A DNA stretch of 64,000 bases, taken from assembly GCF_052115385.1 (NCBI RefSeq), contig NZ_JBFRGP010000007.1, positions 62,001-126,000 of the forward strand. The letters run 5' to 3'. The notes beneath the pieces were generated by a model that ran no database searches, was not told the origin of the DNA, and saw nothing but the letters and a program-made list of their open reading frames with translations. This DNA comes from Dyella_D sp052115385 (GTDB lineage Bacteria; Pseudomonadota; Gammaproteobacteria; Xanthomonadales; Rhodanobacteraceae). Shown one piece after another: positions 52,402 to 62,413 of this stretch (position 1 is its first letter; every line of letters starts with the position of its first letter). The translations under genes were made by a program, and so were the position numbers.

Positions 52402-52405
52402 GCAG

Positions 52406-52493
52406 CGTAGGTTGGGGTGAGCGCAGCGAACCCCAACGTCGTCGCCACGCATACACCTCGTTGGGGTTCGCCTTCGGCTCACCCCAACCTACG
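52406..52493. repeat. palindromic interspersed repeat (family A), best copy
   Basis: Perfect 17-bp outer arms CGTAGGTTGGGGTGAGC (52406-52422) and complement (52477-52493), with inner GCGAACCCCAACG and CGTTGGGGTTCGC also inverted. It sits between the convergent EAL/HDOD gene and glpK, and may act as a two-way terminator. Confidence 0.8.
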
Positions 52494-52506
52494 CCGGGTG
52501 CGGCCA

Positions 52507-54006
<1,500 letters not shown>

Positions 54007-54018
54007 GCAGCGCCCCGC

Positions 54019-54867
54019 TCAGGCCGAAGGGTTGGAAGGGGAAACCGGTTTGCCTTGCGCTTGCGCGATGCGCTCTTCTTCCAGCGCCCGCACGCGCGCC
54101 GGCAGGAACGGATGCACCAGCAGCTGGTACGCGCCGGCGCCGACCACGCCACCAAGCAATGGACCGACGATCGGCACCCACCAGTAGTTGTTCGGGCTGG
54201 GCAAGGCCGAGCTGCCCCAGCCGGCGAAGAAGGCGAACAGGCGCGGGCCGAAGTCGCGCGCGGGGTTGATCGCCCAGGCTTCGAGATAGCCCATCGAGGC
54301 GCCGATGGTGGCGACCAGCAGGCCGATCATCAGCGCGCCGGAATTGGCGCCGGGCGCGATCTCGTTGTAGCGCTCGGTGATGGCGAAGATGCCGAACAGC
54401 AGGAAGGCGGTGAGGATGACCTGGTCCAGCAGTGCATGCATCGGCGTGATCGCCAGCCCCGGATGGGTGAAGAACACGCCCGCCGCGCCGCCGGCTTCGC
54501 GGGTCAGGCCATGGGTCTGGTTGTAGTGATCGATCACCGGACCGAACAGCACGTAGACGATGCCCGCGCCGAGAAAAGCGCCGATCACTTGCGCGACCGT
54601 GTACGGCAATACCTTCTTCCATGGGAAGCCGCGGAACAGCGCCAGCGCCAAGGTCACCGCCGGGTTGGCATGCGTGCCGGAGATCGAAGCGGTGGCATAG
54701 ATGGCGATAGTCACTGCCAGGCCCCAGGCGATGCACACGCCCCAGTAGGCGTTCTGGTAGGGACTGGGGTCGTACAGCACGTACATGCACGCTACCGAAT
54801 CACCGAGGCCGATGATGATGAACATCGCCAGCGCTTCCGAAATCAATTCACCGATCGTTTGCCGCAT
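54019..54867 (-). CDS. glpF: glycerol uptake facilitator (aquaglyceroporin)
   Basis: A 282-residue MIP-family channel with six membrane helices and the two NPA half-helices: GTHANPAVTLALALFRG and EAWAINPARDFGPRLFAF, the latter with the Arg of the selectivity filter and the Asp typical of glycerol channels. It lets glycerol cross the inner membrane for trapping by GlpK. Confidence 0.96.
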   Translation of the reverse strand: MRQTIGELISEALAMFIIIGLGDSVACMYVLYDPSPYQNAYWGVCIAWGLAVTIAIYATASISGTHANPAVTLALALFRGFPWKKVLPYTVAQVIGAFLGAGIVYVLFGPVIDHYNQTHGLTREAGGAAGVFFTHPGLAITPMHALLDQVILTAFLLFGIFAITERYNEIAPGANSGALMIGLLVATIGASMGYLEAWAINPARDFGPRLFAFFAGWGSSALPSPNNYWWVPIVGPLLGGVVGAGAYQLLVHPFLPARVRALEEERIAQAQGKPVSPSNPSA

Positions 54868-54924
54868 GCCTTCCCTCTCCTGGAATGCACCGCGGCGTGC
54901 GCGCCGGGTGCGTGAATCGGAACC

Positions 54925-56424
54925 TCAGTGCGCGCCCGCCGCCTTGGCGAAGTAAGCGGCCAGTCGCGCCGCGCCATCCTCGCCGACATGCAGGCCCAGC
55001 TTGGTGCGCCGCCATAGCACGTCCTCGGCGCTGCTCGCCCATTCGTAGCGGCGCAGGTAATCCACTTCGCTGGCGTAGAGATCGGCGCCGAAATGCTCGC
55101 CCAGTTCGGCCAGCGCAGCCGCATCGCCGATCACGCGGACCGACTGGCTGCCGTAGGTATGCGCCAGCCGCCAGGCCATCGCCTCGCCCAGCCATGGCCG
55201 CGTCGCGCGCAACTGCTGCGCGAGGCCGGCGACGTCCTGGATATCGCCCCCGGGAAGCGGATGGCCCTTGCCGGTCCACGCCGGCTCGGTATTGCCGAGC
55301 AGGGGCGCCAGCTTGTTCACCGCTTCCTCGGCCAGCTTGCGAAACGTGGTGAGCTTGCCGCCGAACACATTCAGCAAAGGCGCGCCCTTGGCCGGCTCGA
55401 TCTCCAGCAGATAGTCGCGCGTCACTTCCGAGGCCTTGCCGCTTTCGTCGTCGAGCAGCGGACGCACGCCGCTGTAGCTCCACACAACATCCGCCGGTGC
55501 GATGCTGCGCTTGAAATAGCGATTGACCGCATCGCACAGATACGACACCTCCTGCGCATCGATGCGCGGATGCGCCGGGTCGCCGCGATATTCGACGTCG
55601 GTGGTGCCGATCAGGGTGAACTCGCGCTCGTAGGGAATGGCGAACACGATGCGCCGGTCAGGTTGCTGGAAGATGTACGCGTAGCGATGCTCGTACAGCC
55701 GGGACACCACGATATGGCTGCCCTTGACCAGGCGCAGGCCGTGGTCGTGGCCTTCGGCGGTGACCTCGTCGAGGAAATCGACGGCCCACGGGCCGGTGGC
55801 ATTGACCAGCGCGCGCGCCGCCACCTCGGTGACCTTGCCGTCCGCACCCTGCAGGCGCGCCAGCCAGCGCTCGCCGCTGCGCCGTGCGCTGACGCAGCGC
55901 GTATGCGTCATCACGCGCGCGCCGCGCTGCACCGCGTCCATCGCATTGAGCACGACCAGGCGCGCATCCTGCACCCAGGCATCGGAATAGACGAAGCCGG
56001 TCAGGAACTCCTCGCGCAAGGGCTGGCCGACCGCATGCCTGGACAGGCGTACGCGCCGCGAGCCGGGCAGGCTGCGGCGGCCCCGCTGCAGGTGGTCGTA
56101 GAGGAACAGGCCCAGCCGGATCATCCACGCCGGCCGCAGGTGCGACTGGTGCGGCAGCACGAAGCGCAGCGGCCAGATGATGTGCGGCGCCACGCGCAGC
56201 AGCACCTCGCGCTCGGCCAGCGCCTTGCCGACCAGGGCGAACTCGAACTGTTCCAGGTAGCGCAGGCCGCCGTGGATCAACTTGGTGCTGGCGCTGGAGG
56301 TATGCGCGGCGAGGTCGTCCTGCTCGCACAACCAGACGCTCAAGCCCCGGCCGACCGCATCGCGCGCGATGCCGGTGCCGTTGATGCCGCCGCCCACCAC
56401 CAGAACATCGACTTGCTCCGTCAT
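54925..56424 (-). CDS. glpD: aerobic glycerol-3-phosphate dehydrogenase
   Basis: A 499-residue FAD enzyme that oxidises glycerol 3-phosphate to DHAP and feeds electrons to quinone at the inner membrane. DVLVVGGGINGTGIARDAVGRG binds FAD; SSASTKLIHGGLRYLEQFEFALV and GGKLTTFRKLAEEAV are family signatures. It heads the glpD-glpF-glpK set. No glpR repressor gene is in the window. It begins 31 nt after the TMEM43-family gene, leaving little room for its own promoter. Confidence 0.96.
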   Translation of the reverse strand: MTEQVDVLVVGGGINGTGIARDAVGRGLSVWLCEQDDLAAHTSSASTKLIHGGLRYLEQFEFALVGKALAEREVLLRVAPHIIWPLRFVLPHQSHLRPAWMIRLGLFLYDHLQRGRRSLPGSRRVRLSRHAVGQPLREEFLTGFVYSDAWVQDARLVVLNAMDAVQRGARVMTHTRCVSARRSGERWLARLQGADGKVTEVAARALVNATGPWAVDFLDEVTAEGHDHGLRLVKGSHIVVSRLYEHRYAYIFQQPDRRIVFAIPYEREFTLIGTTDVEYRGDPAHPRIDAQEVSYLCDAVNRYFKRSIAPADVVWSYSGVRPLLDDESGKASEVTRDYLLEIEPAKGAPLLNVFGGKLTTFRKLAEEAVNKLAPLLGNTEPAWTGKGHPLPGGDIQDVAGLAQQLRATRPWLGEAMAWRLAHTYGSQSVRVIGDAAALAELGEHFGADLYASEVDYLRRYEWASSAEDVLWRRTKLGLHVGEDGAARLAAYFAKAAGAH

Positions 56425-56455
56425 GCCTCGTCCCGTGTGCGGGGTGGATCAACGA

Positions 56456-57481
56456 TTAATGCGCAGCCCTTGCGTGCAGGCGCCACACCACGATGGCCAG
56501 TCCGGCCACCGCCAGCACGAACCAGTACGCGCTGGCCTGCAGATCCTTGCCCAGCCACATCACTCCGGCTACGGCGCCGGCCAGCAGCACGCCGGCACCC
56601 AGCGCGATCAGCGGCGTGTGGTGGTCGGACATGCGGCTGCGCAACAGCAGGAAGATGCCCAGGCTGACCAGCAGCACGGCGAGGATCCGCCGCGCCACCG
56701 CGAACACCGGCGGCTCGGGCACGTCCGGCAATACGTCGATCAGGCGGCGGTCGCCGACCTGCACGTCGTAGCCCTTGCCGTCCGCCGCGTCGCTGGCGGG
56801 CACCAGCAGGTCGCCCTGCGGGCGCGCGAAGACCGTGAGCAGTTGCACCGGCACGGCTTCCCAGCTCACCCGCAGGTCGCCCAGGCGCGGGTGTTCGGGG
56901 CTGGAGCTGGTGACCAGGTAATCGCCGTAGCTGGAAAAACTGGCAGCGAGATTGGCCGGCAAGGCCTTCAGATCCGGGCCGACCAGATCGCCGCCGGGCA
57001 AGGCGTGCAGCAGCGCGGGCGCCAGCGCATAGCCGCCGACCTTCACCAGGCCGGCATCGAATTGCATGCCCTGGATCGGGAAGGCGCCGGGGTTGGCGTG
57101 GCCGGCGGGCTTTTCGAAACGGCTGGCGTCGAGCGGACGGTCGACCCAGTCCTGCTCGTAGTGCACGTCGGTGCCGACGCGTACTTCGCGCCACTGGAAC
57201 ATTTCCACGTGGCGCACCAGCACCGGCGTGGCCATGCGCTGGTTGAATTCGGGATCGAGCGGCGGCTCCACCACGTTGAGCTTGCCGCTGACGCGGACCA
57301 TATAGCGGTCCTTGCCGATGTCCGGCCGCGCATCGCCCTGCACGTCCAGCACCTGGCCGCCATGGCGCTCGGCCGCGACGCGATGCTCGATGGCGGCCTG
57401 CTCGGTCATCGCCACCACGCCCAGGCCGGCCAGCACCAGCACCGCGCCGGCGAGGCCGGCGAGCCACTGCCGCGCGCTCAC
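56456..57481 (-). CDS. TMEM43-family membrane protein
   Basis: A 341-residue membrane protein with an N-terminal anchor (WLAGLAGAVLVLAGLGVVAM), a large extracytoplasmic domain and three C-terminal membrane helices. VHYEQDWVDRPLDASRFEKPAGHANPGAFP matches the conserved core of TMEM43 (LUMA), a family shared with animals whose bacterial role is unknown. The start is GTG at 57481, overlapping the stop of the upstream hydrolase by 4 nt. Function is not known. Confidence 0.85.
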   Translation of the reverse strand: MSARQWLAGLAGAVLVLAGLGVVAMTEQAAIEHRVAAERHGGQVLDVQGDARPDIGKDRYMVRVSGKLNVVEPPLDPEFNQRMATPVLVRHVEMFQWREVRVGTDVHYEQDWVDRPLDASRFEKPAGHANPGAFPIQGMQFDAGLVKVGGYALAPALLHALPGGDLVGPDLKALPANLAASFSSYGDYLVTSSSPEHPRLGDLRVSWEAVPVQLLTVFARPQGDLLVPASDAADGKGYDVQVGDRRLIDVLPDVPEPPVFAVARRILAVLLVSLGIFLLLRSRMSDHHTPLIALGAGVLLAGAVAGVMWLGKDLQASAYWFVLAVAGLAIVVWRLHARAAH

Positions 57482-58353
57482 GGGCGCACCAGCCCGGCGA
57501 CATCGCGCCGCTCGTCGGCGGTGCCGTAGCGGCCGCGCTCGTCGCGCACCACGCGCGCGATGGCGCAGTCGTGGTCGTGGGTGAAGAACAGTTCGATGCC
57601 GCGCGCGAGCTTGTCTTCGAGGAAGACCCGCTTCTCGTCGATGATTTCCTCGGGATAGCGGTCGTAGCCCATGGTGATCGGCAGGTGCACCCAGAAGCGT
57701 CCGGGGATCAGGTCGGCGCAGAACACCACGCCGCCCACTTCGGCCAGCATCAGCCCGGGCGTATGGCCGTCCGAATAACTGAAGCGCACCGACGCGCCCA
57801 GCGTCTGCGCATGTTCGCCTTCAACCAGCTCCAGCCGCCCGCTGTCCTGCAGCAGCGCCTGCAGTTCGGGAATGAACGAGGCACGGTCGCGCGGATGCGG
57901 CTGCTGCGCGCGGCGCCAGTGTTCGGCGCCCACCACATAAGTAGCCTTGGGGAACAGCAGGCTCGGCGGCTCGCCTTCTTCCCAGGCGGCGAGCAGGCCG
58001 CCGGCGTGGTCGAAGTGCAGGTGCGAGAGCACCACCACGTCGATGTCTGCATGCGACAAGCCGGCCTGCGCCAGCGATTCGAGCAGCACGTGGCGTTCTT
58101 CCACCACGCCGTAGCGTTCGCGCAGCGCGGGTTCGAAGAAGGCGCCGATGCCGGTTTCGAACAGCACGTTGCGGCCGTCCAGGCCCTTGGCCAGCAGGCA
58201 GCGGCAGGCCAGCGGAATACGGTTCTGTGCGTCCGGTGCGATCCAGCGCGACCACAGCGCCTTGGGAGCGTTGCCGAACATGGCGCCGCCGTCGAGCTGT
58301 TGCGAGTTACCGGTGAGCGACCACAACTGCATGGAAATCCCCTGCCCTGCCAC
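57478..58353 (-). CDS. MBL-fold metallo-hydrolase
   Basis: A 291-residue metallo-beta-lactamase-fold protein. LSHLHFDHAGG is the HxHxDH zinc motif and SDGHTPGLML and FTHDHDCAI supply further His ligands. The overall pattern resembles quorum-quenching lactonase or AttM-like relatives, but the substrate cannot be told from sequence. It is coupled to the TMEM43-family gene by GTGA. Confidence 0.85.
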   Translation of the reverse strand: MAGQGISMQLWSLTGNSQQLDGGAMFGNAPKALWSRWIAPDAQNRIPLACRCLLAKGLDGRNVLFETGIGAFFEPALRERYGVVEERHVLLESLAQAGLSHADIDVVVLSHLHFDHAGGLLAAWEEGEPPSLLFPKATYVVGAEHWRRAQQPHPRDRASFIPELQALLQDSGRLELVEGEHAQTLGASVRFSYSDGHTPGLMLAEVGGVVFCADLIPGRFWVHLPITMGYDRYPEEIIDEKRVFLEDKLARGIELFFTHDHDCAIARVVRDERGRYGTADERRDVAGLVRP

Positions 58354-58404
58354 TTGTCTTATGGCACCGGCGCGCGCCCCCTTTGCAGCGCGCCGGCGAA
58401 CTGC

Positions 58405-60141
58405 TTACTGCACCTTGCCCAGGCCCGACGGACGGCGCGGATCGCTGGCCGCATCGAGCTTGCCGCTTTTCAGATCCCAGGTGACCACGTTCATATAGCC
58501 CCACGGCTGCCGCTGCTTGAGCGTATAGCCCATGCGGGTCAGCGCGTCGGTGGTGGCGGCGTCGAACACGCCTTCTTCCACATCCACGCGGTCCGGCATG
58601 TACTGGTGGTGGAAGCGCTTCTGGCCGGCGATGCCAAGTGCGTCCTTGCCGTCGATAAAGGCCATGATGCCTTCCAGCACCTGGGTGATGATGGTCGAAC
58701 CGCCGGGCGAGCCGATCACGCCGATGCGGTCGGCGCCGAACACGATGCTCGGCGTCATCGACGACAGCATGCGCTTGCCCGGCTCCGGCGCGTTGGCGGC
58801 GCTGCCGAGCAGGCCGTAAACGTTGGGCTTGTTCGGCACCAGCGCGAAGTCGTCCATCTCGTCGTTGAGCAGCACGCCGGTGCCTTCGGCGACGAAGGTG
58901 GAACCGAGGGTGTAGTTCACCGTGAGCGTGACCGAAGCGATATTGCCTTCGCGGTCGATCACCGAGAAATGCGTGGTGTGCATGCCCGGATCGACACCGG
59001 TGCTGGCCGGCAGCATCGCCGAGGGCGTGGCCTTGTCCGGCAGGATGGTCTGGCGCAGGCCGGCCGCGTAGTAAGGCGACAGCAGCATGTCCAGCGGCAT
59101 CTTTACGAAGTCCGGATCGCCCAGATAATCGTTGTGGTCGCGGAAGGCGCGGCGCATCGCCTCGATCACCAGATGCGTGCGGTGCGCGTCGTCCAGCTTG
59201 CCGAGGTCGAAGCCGGCGAGAATGTTGAGGATCTCGGCCACCGCCACGCCACCGGAGGACGGCGGCGGCGCGGTGACGATGCGGTAGCCGCGGTAGTCGA
59301 CCACGATCGGCGCGCGCTCTTTCACCTGGTAGCTCTCCAGGTCCTTGGCGGTCCAGTGGCCGCCGGCAACCTGCACGGCGGCGACCAGCTTCTGCGCGAC
59401 GTCGCCGCGATAGAAACCGTCGTGGCCTTTTTCGCCCAGCACTTCCAGCGTGCGGGCCTGGCCGGGATCGCGCCAGGTCGCGCCCTTGGCCGGCACCTTG
59501 CCGCCGGGCAGGAACTTGGCGGCGGAGGCGGGCCAGCGCCGGATGTCCTGCTGGCGTTCCTCGAGCGCATTGAGCAGGCGGCTGTCCGGTTCGAAGCCGT
59601 CGCGCGCCAGGCGCACGGCCGGCGCCAGCGATTCCTTCAGCGGCAGCTTGCCGTAGTGCCTGGCCAGCCAGGCCAGGCCGGCCGGCTCGCCGGGGATGCC
59701 GGCGGAGAGCGGGCCGTTCAAGGCGGCGTCGCGATTGGGCGAGCCATCGGCGTCGAGGTAGTCCTTGGCGTTCACCGCGGCCGGCGCGGTCTCGCGCGCG
59801 TCGATGAAGACCGCCTTGCCATCCGAGGCGCGATGCAGCACCGCCATGAAGCCGCCGCCGATGCCGGAGCTTTCCGGCTCCACCACCGACAACGCGGAGG
59901 CCACCGCGATCGCCGCGTCGAACGCGTTGCCGCCCTTGGCGATCACTTCGAGGCCGGCTTCGGTGGCATGGAAGTTGGCGCTGGCGATCGCGGCCTTGCC
60001 CGGCCCCTTTACGGCGGCAGGCGCTTTCGTTGCGGCGGGAGCGGTACGCGGACCATCGGCAAAAGCGGAGCCACTGACCAGCAGCAGGCCCAACAGCACG
60101 GCGCGGGCGCGCAGCGCCGGCCACATCACGGAAAACCTCAT
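58405..60141 (-). CDS. ggt: gamma-glutamyltransferase
   Basis: A 578-residue secreted Ntn-hydrolase with a signal peptide (RAVLLGLLLVSGSAFA). IASANFHATEAGLEVIAKGGNAFDAAIA and ESSGIGGGFMAVLH are family blocks. Self-cleavage should occur before the Thr nucleophile in HTTHFSVID, near residue 389, giving large and small subunits. It degrades glutathione in the periplasm. The ATG at 60141 overlaps the ferredoxin stop. Confidence 0.95.
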   Translation of the reverse strand: MRFSVMWPALRARAVLLGLLLVSGSAFADGPRTAPAATKAPAAVKGPGKAAIASANFHATEAGLEVIAKGGNAFDAAIAVASALSVVEPESSGIGGGFMAVLHRASDGKAVFIDARETAPAAVNAKDYLDADGSPNRDAALNGPLSAGIPGEPAGLAWLARHYGKLPLKESLAPAVRLARDGFEPDSRLLNALEERQQDIRRWPASAAKFLPGGKVPAKGATWRDPGQARTLEVLGEKGHDGFYRGDVAQKLVAAVQVAGGHWTAKDLESYQVKERAPIVVDYRGYRIVTAPPPSSGGVAVAEILNILAGFDLGKLDDAHRTHLVIEAMRRAFRDHNDYLGDPDFVKMPLDMLLSPYYAAGLRQTILPDKATPSAMLPASTGVDPGMHTTHFSVIDREGNIASVTLTVNYTLGSTFVAEGTGVLLNDEMDDFALVPNKPNVYGLLGSAANAPEPGKRMLSSMTPSIVFGADRIGVIGSPGGSTIITQVLEGIMAFIDGKDALGIAGQKRFHHQYMPDRVDVEEGVFDAATTDALTRMGYTLKQRQPWGYMNVVTWDLKSGKLDAASDPRRPSGLGKVQ

Positions 60142-60395
60142 GCCTGCCCCTCTTTCATCAACTGGCGGTACTTGAGTTGAAGCTGGTCCTGCGTCTCGGT
60201 GTGCTCGGGGTCGACCAGGATGCATTCGACCGGGCAGACCTCGATGCATTGCGGTTCGTCATGATGCCCCACGCACTCCGTGCACAACGCCGGATCGATC
60301 ACGTAGTACTCCTCGCCCAGCGAGATCGCCTTGTTCGGACAGACCGGTTCGCATACGTCGCAATTGACGCAGGTATCGAGGATTTTCAGGGACAT
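60138..60395 (-). CDS. YfhL-type 2x[4Fe-4S] ferredoxin
   Basis: An 85-residue ferredoxin. CVNCDVCEPVCP and the second cluster set CTECVGHHDEPQCIEVCP, with the insertion between the second and third Cys, are typical of YfhL/Allochromatium-type ferredoxins. Electron partner unknown. Start ATG 60395 (MSLKILDTC). Overlaps ggt by 4 nt. Confidence 0.92.
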   Translation of the reverse strand: MSLKILDTCVNCDVCEPVCPNKAISLGEEYYVIDPALCTECVGHHDEPQCIEVCPVECILVDPEHTETQDQLQLKYRQLMKEGQA

Positions 60396-60466
60396 CGCAC
60401 GAGTGTACACGGTAGCGCCGGATGCCGCGGCGCAGCAATCGGCCCAAGACGCGGATTTCGCCCAAG

Positions 60467-60498
60467 AAAAAACCCGCGGCATGCGCATGCCGCGGGTT
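60467..60498 (-). terminator. rho-independent terminator of the lipoprotein gene
   Basis: Perfect 12-bp arms (60471-60482 and 60487-60498, core CCCGCGGCAT) with a GCGC loop and a T6 run on the minus strand, 27 nt past the lipoprotein stop. Confidence 0.9.
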
Positions 60499-60524
60499 CT
60501 CGAAACGCCGGCTGTGGCCCGGGC

Positions 60525-61028
60525 TTACATCGCCACGAAGCGCAGCTTCGCGCCGGTCGGCTGCAGCGCGGTGGTGACGCGCGCCTCGTCGGCCTGGTCG
60601 CCGATGAACAGGATGATCACGTCCTTGAACGAACCCGGCTTGGCGTCCTTGAAGGCTTCGATGATCAGGTCGGCGGTCTTGGTCGATTCCGGACCGGCGA
60701 ATACCAGCATATTGCCCGGCAGCACGCCGCGGGCGACGGTGTCCTGCACATTGGAGAGCTGGCGGTCGCGCTTGGCCTTGTCGTCGTCGCTGTCGCCGGC
60801 GTTGACCAGGTAGGGGTACGGGCGATCGGCGGTCATGCCCTGCATGTTCTTCTGCACGATCTGGCCGAGGTACGTGTTCCAGGCCTTGCCGTCGTTCGGA
60901 TCGGTCGGCTTGGAAACCTGCGCGGTCTGCGCGGCGGCCTGGTTGGCGTTGTCGTCGCCGCCCTTGTCGCAGCCGGCAAGCGCCAGCGAGCCGAGCGCGA
61001 TGGCGGCGAGGAGTGCGTACTTATGCAT
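60525..61028 (-). CDS. putative lipoprotein of unknown function
   Basis: A 167-residue protein with a signal and lipobox (LGSLALAGC, Cys20) and then an Asp/Asn/Gln-rich spacer. The mature part has KAWNTYLGQIVQKNMQGMTADRPYPYLVNAGD and ends with an alternating beta/alpha pattern (LVFAGPEST, DVIILFIGDQADEAR). I do not recognise the family. It stands alone between coaD and the ferredoxin gene with its own terminator. Confidence 0.8.
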   Translation of the reverse strand: MHKYALLAAIALGSLALAGCDKGGDDNANQAAAQTAQVSKPTDPNDGKAWNTYLGQIVQKNMQGMTADRPYPYLVNAGDSDDDKAKRDRQLSNVQDTVARGVLPGNMLVFAGPESTKTADLIIEAFKDAKPGSFKDVIILFIGDQADEARVTTALQPTGAKLRFVAM

Positions 61029-61193
61029 GGTGGTCACCCTGAGGTCTTGGATGGAGTCTTGGAAGTCTGGACGTGGATTCCCGGAAGACGGAACCCTCCG
61101 GCGCCGCCGACGGGAGCCGGCATGACTTGCCTGTCCCTGTCCGCAGGATGGCCGGGAGCATACACGAGCGCCCCCGGTGCAAACCACAGCGTT

Positions 61194-61697
61194 TCAGGCA
61201 CGGCGCTGGCGCATCGCCTGCTGTACCGCCGGATGCACGAAGCCCGAGATATCGCCGCCCAGGCGGCCGATCTCGCGCACCAGTGACGACGAGATGAAGC
61301 TGTACTGCTCGGCCGGGGTGAGGAACAGCGTTTCCACGCCCGGGATCAGATGGCGGTTCATGCTGGCGAGCTGGAATTCGTATTCGAAGTCCGACACCGC
61401 GCGCAGGCCGCGAATGATCACGCCGGCATGGATCTCGCTCACGAAATCGGCCAGCAGGCAGTCAAAGCCGCGCACTTCCACATTGCGCAGGTCGGCCAGG
61501 GCCAGCCGTGCCAGCGCGATGCGCTCGTTGAGACTGAAGCCCGGGCCCTTGCCGCCCTTGTTCTGGCTTTCGGCTACCGCCACCACCACGCGCTCGAACA
61601 GCGGCGCGGCGCGCGCGACCAGGTCGGCATGTCCGTTGGTGATCGGATCGAAGGTGCCCGGATAGACGGCGAGACGCGTATTGACCGGCGGATTCAC
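61194..61697 (-). CDS. coaD: pantetheine-phosphate adenylyltransferase
   Basis: A 167-residue nucleotidyltransferase of coenzyme A synthesis (4'-phosphopantetheine + ATP to dephospho-CoA). The TxGH-type motif is GTFDPITNGH, and IIRGLRAVSDFEYEFQLASMNRHL and the C-terminal FISSSLVREI are diagnostic. Confidence 0.96.
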   Translation of the reverse strand: MNPPVNTRLAVYPGTFDPITNGHADLVARAAPLFERVVVAVAESQNKGGKGPGFSLNERIALARLALADLRNVEVRGFDCLLADFVSEIHAGVIIRGLRAVSDFEYEFQLASMNRHLIPGVETLFLTPAEQYSFISSSLVREIGRLGGDISGFVHPAVQQAMRQRRA

Positions 61698-61748
61698 GTG
61701 GGCTTCGGCGCTGGCGAAAAGGACCGGTAGCTTAGCGCTTGGGCTGGA

Positions 61749-62309
61749 TCAGGCAACCCGGCGATAGAGGGCGTAATGCACTTCGCCTGCCTGGCCCTCG
61801 CGATGCGGCTGCCATGTGGACGGCAAAGTCAGTGCTTTGCCGCGCGGAGCTTCCACGTAGATCCAGGCCGAGGGCGACAACCAGCCGCCCGCTTCCAGCC
61901 GGTGCGACAGCGGTTCCCACAGCTCCAGCGCGAACGGCGGATCGAGGAAGACCACGCCATACGGGCGCGCCGGACCTTGCAGATACGCACCCGCATCCAC
62001 CGCCGCCACTTCGCCGCCGGCCGCCTTCAAGCGGGCCAGATTGGCGCGCAAGGCGTGCGCCACGCGCGGGTCGCGCTCCACGAACTGCGTACGCGCCGCG
62101 CCGCGCGACAAGGCCTCGATGCCCAGCGCACCGGTGCCCGCGCACAGGTCCAGGCAATCGGCGCCGGCGATCACCGGCGCCAGCCAGTTGAACAGGGTTT
62201 CGCGCACCCGTTCGGCGGTGGGGCGCAGGCCCGGCAGCTCGGGCACGTCGAGGCGGGAATTGCGCAGCGTGCCGCCGATGATGCGGATGCGCCCGGCCGT
62301 GCCGCTCAT
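61749..62309 (-). CDS. rsmD: 16S rRNA (guanine966-N2)-methyltransferase RsmD
   Basis: A 186-residue Rossmann methyltransferase. RIIGGTLRNSRL, LRPTAERVRETLFNWL, LDLCAGTGALGIEALSRGA (SAM site) and VVFLDPPF (catalytic) match RsmD. Start ATG 62309; coaD follows 51 nt on, as in many proteobacteria. Confidence 0.95.
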   Translation of the reverse strand: MSGTAGRIRIIGGTLRNSRLDVPELPGLRPTAERVRETLFNWLAPVIAGADCLDLCAGTGALGIEALSRGAARTQFVERDPRVAHALRANLARLKAAGGEVAAVDAGAYLQGPARPYGVVFLDPPFALELWEPLSHRLEAGGWLSPSAWIYVEAPRGKALTLPSTWQPHREGQAGEVHYALYRRVA

Positions 62310-62413
62310 GTGAACCGCGGCCGCGACGCGACGTGCCGGACACTGGCGGAGAGTCGGGGAGGAAAAGTCCGGGGTGGTAGCATGGGCGGCATTGTCTTCG
62401 AATCCCCGCCGCA

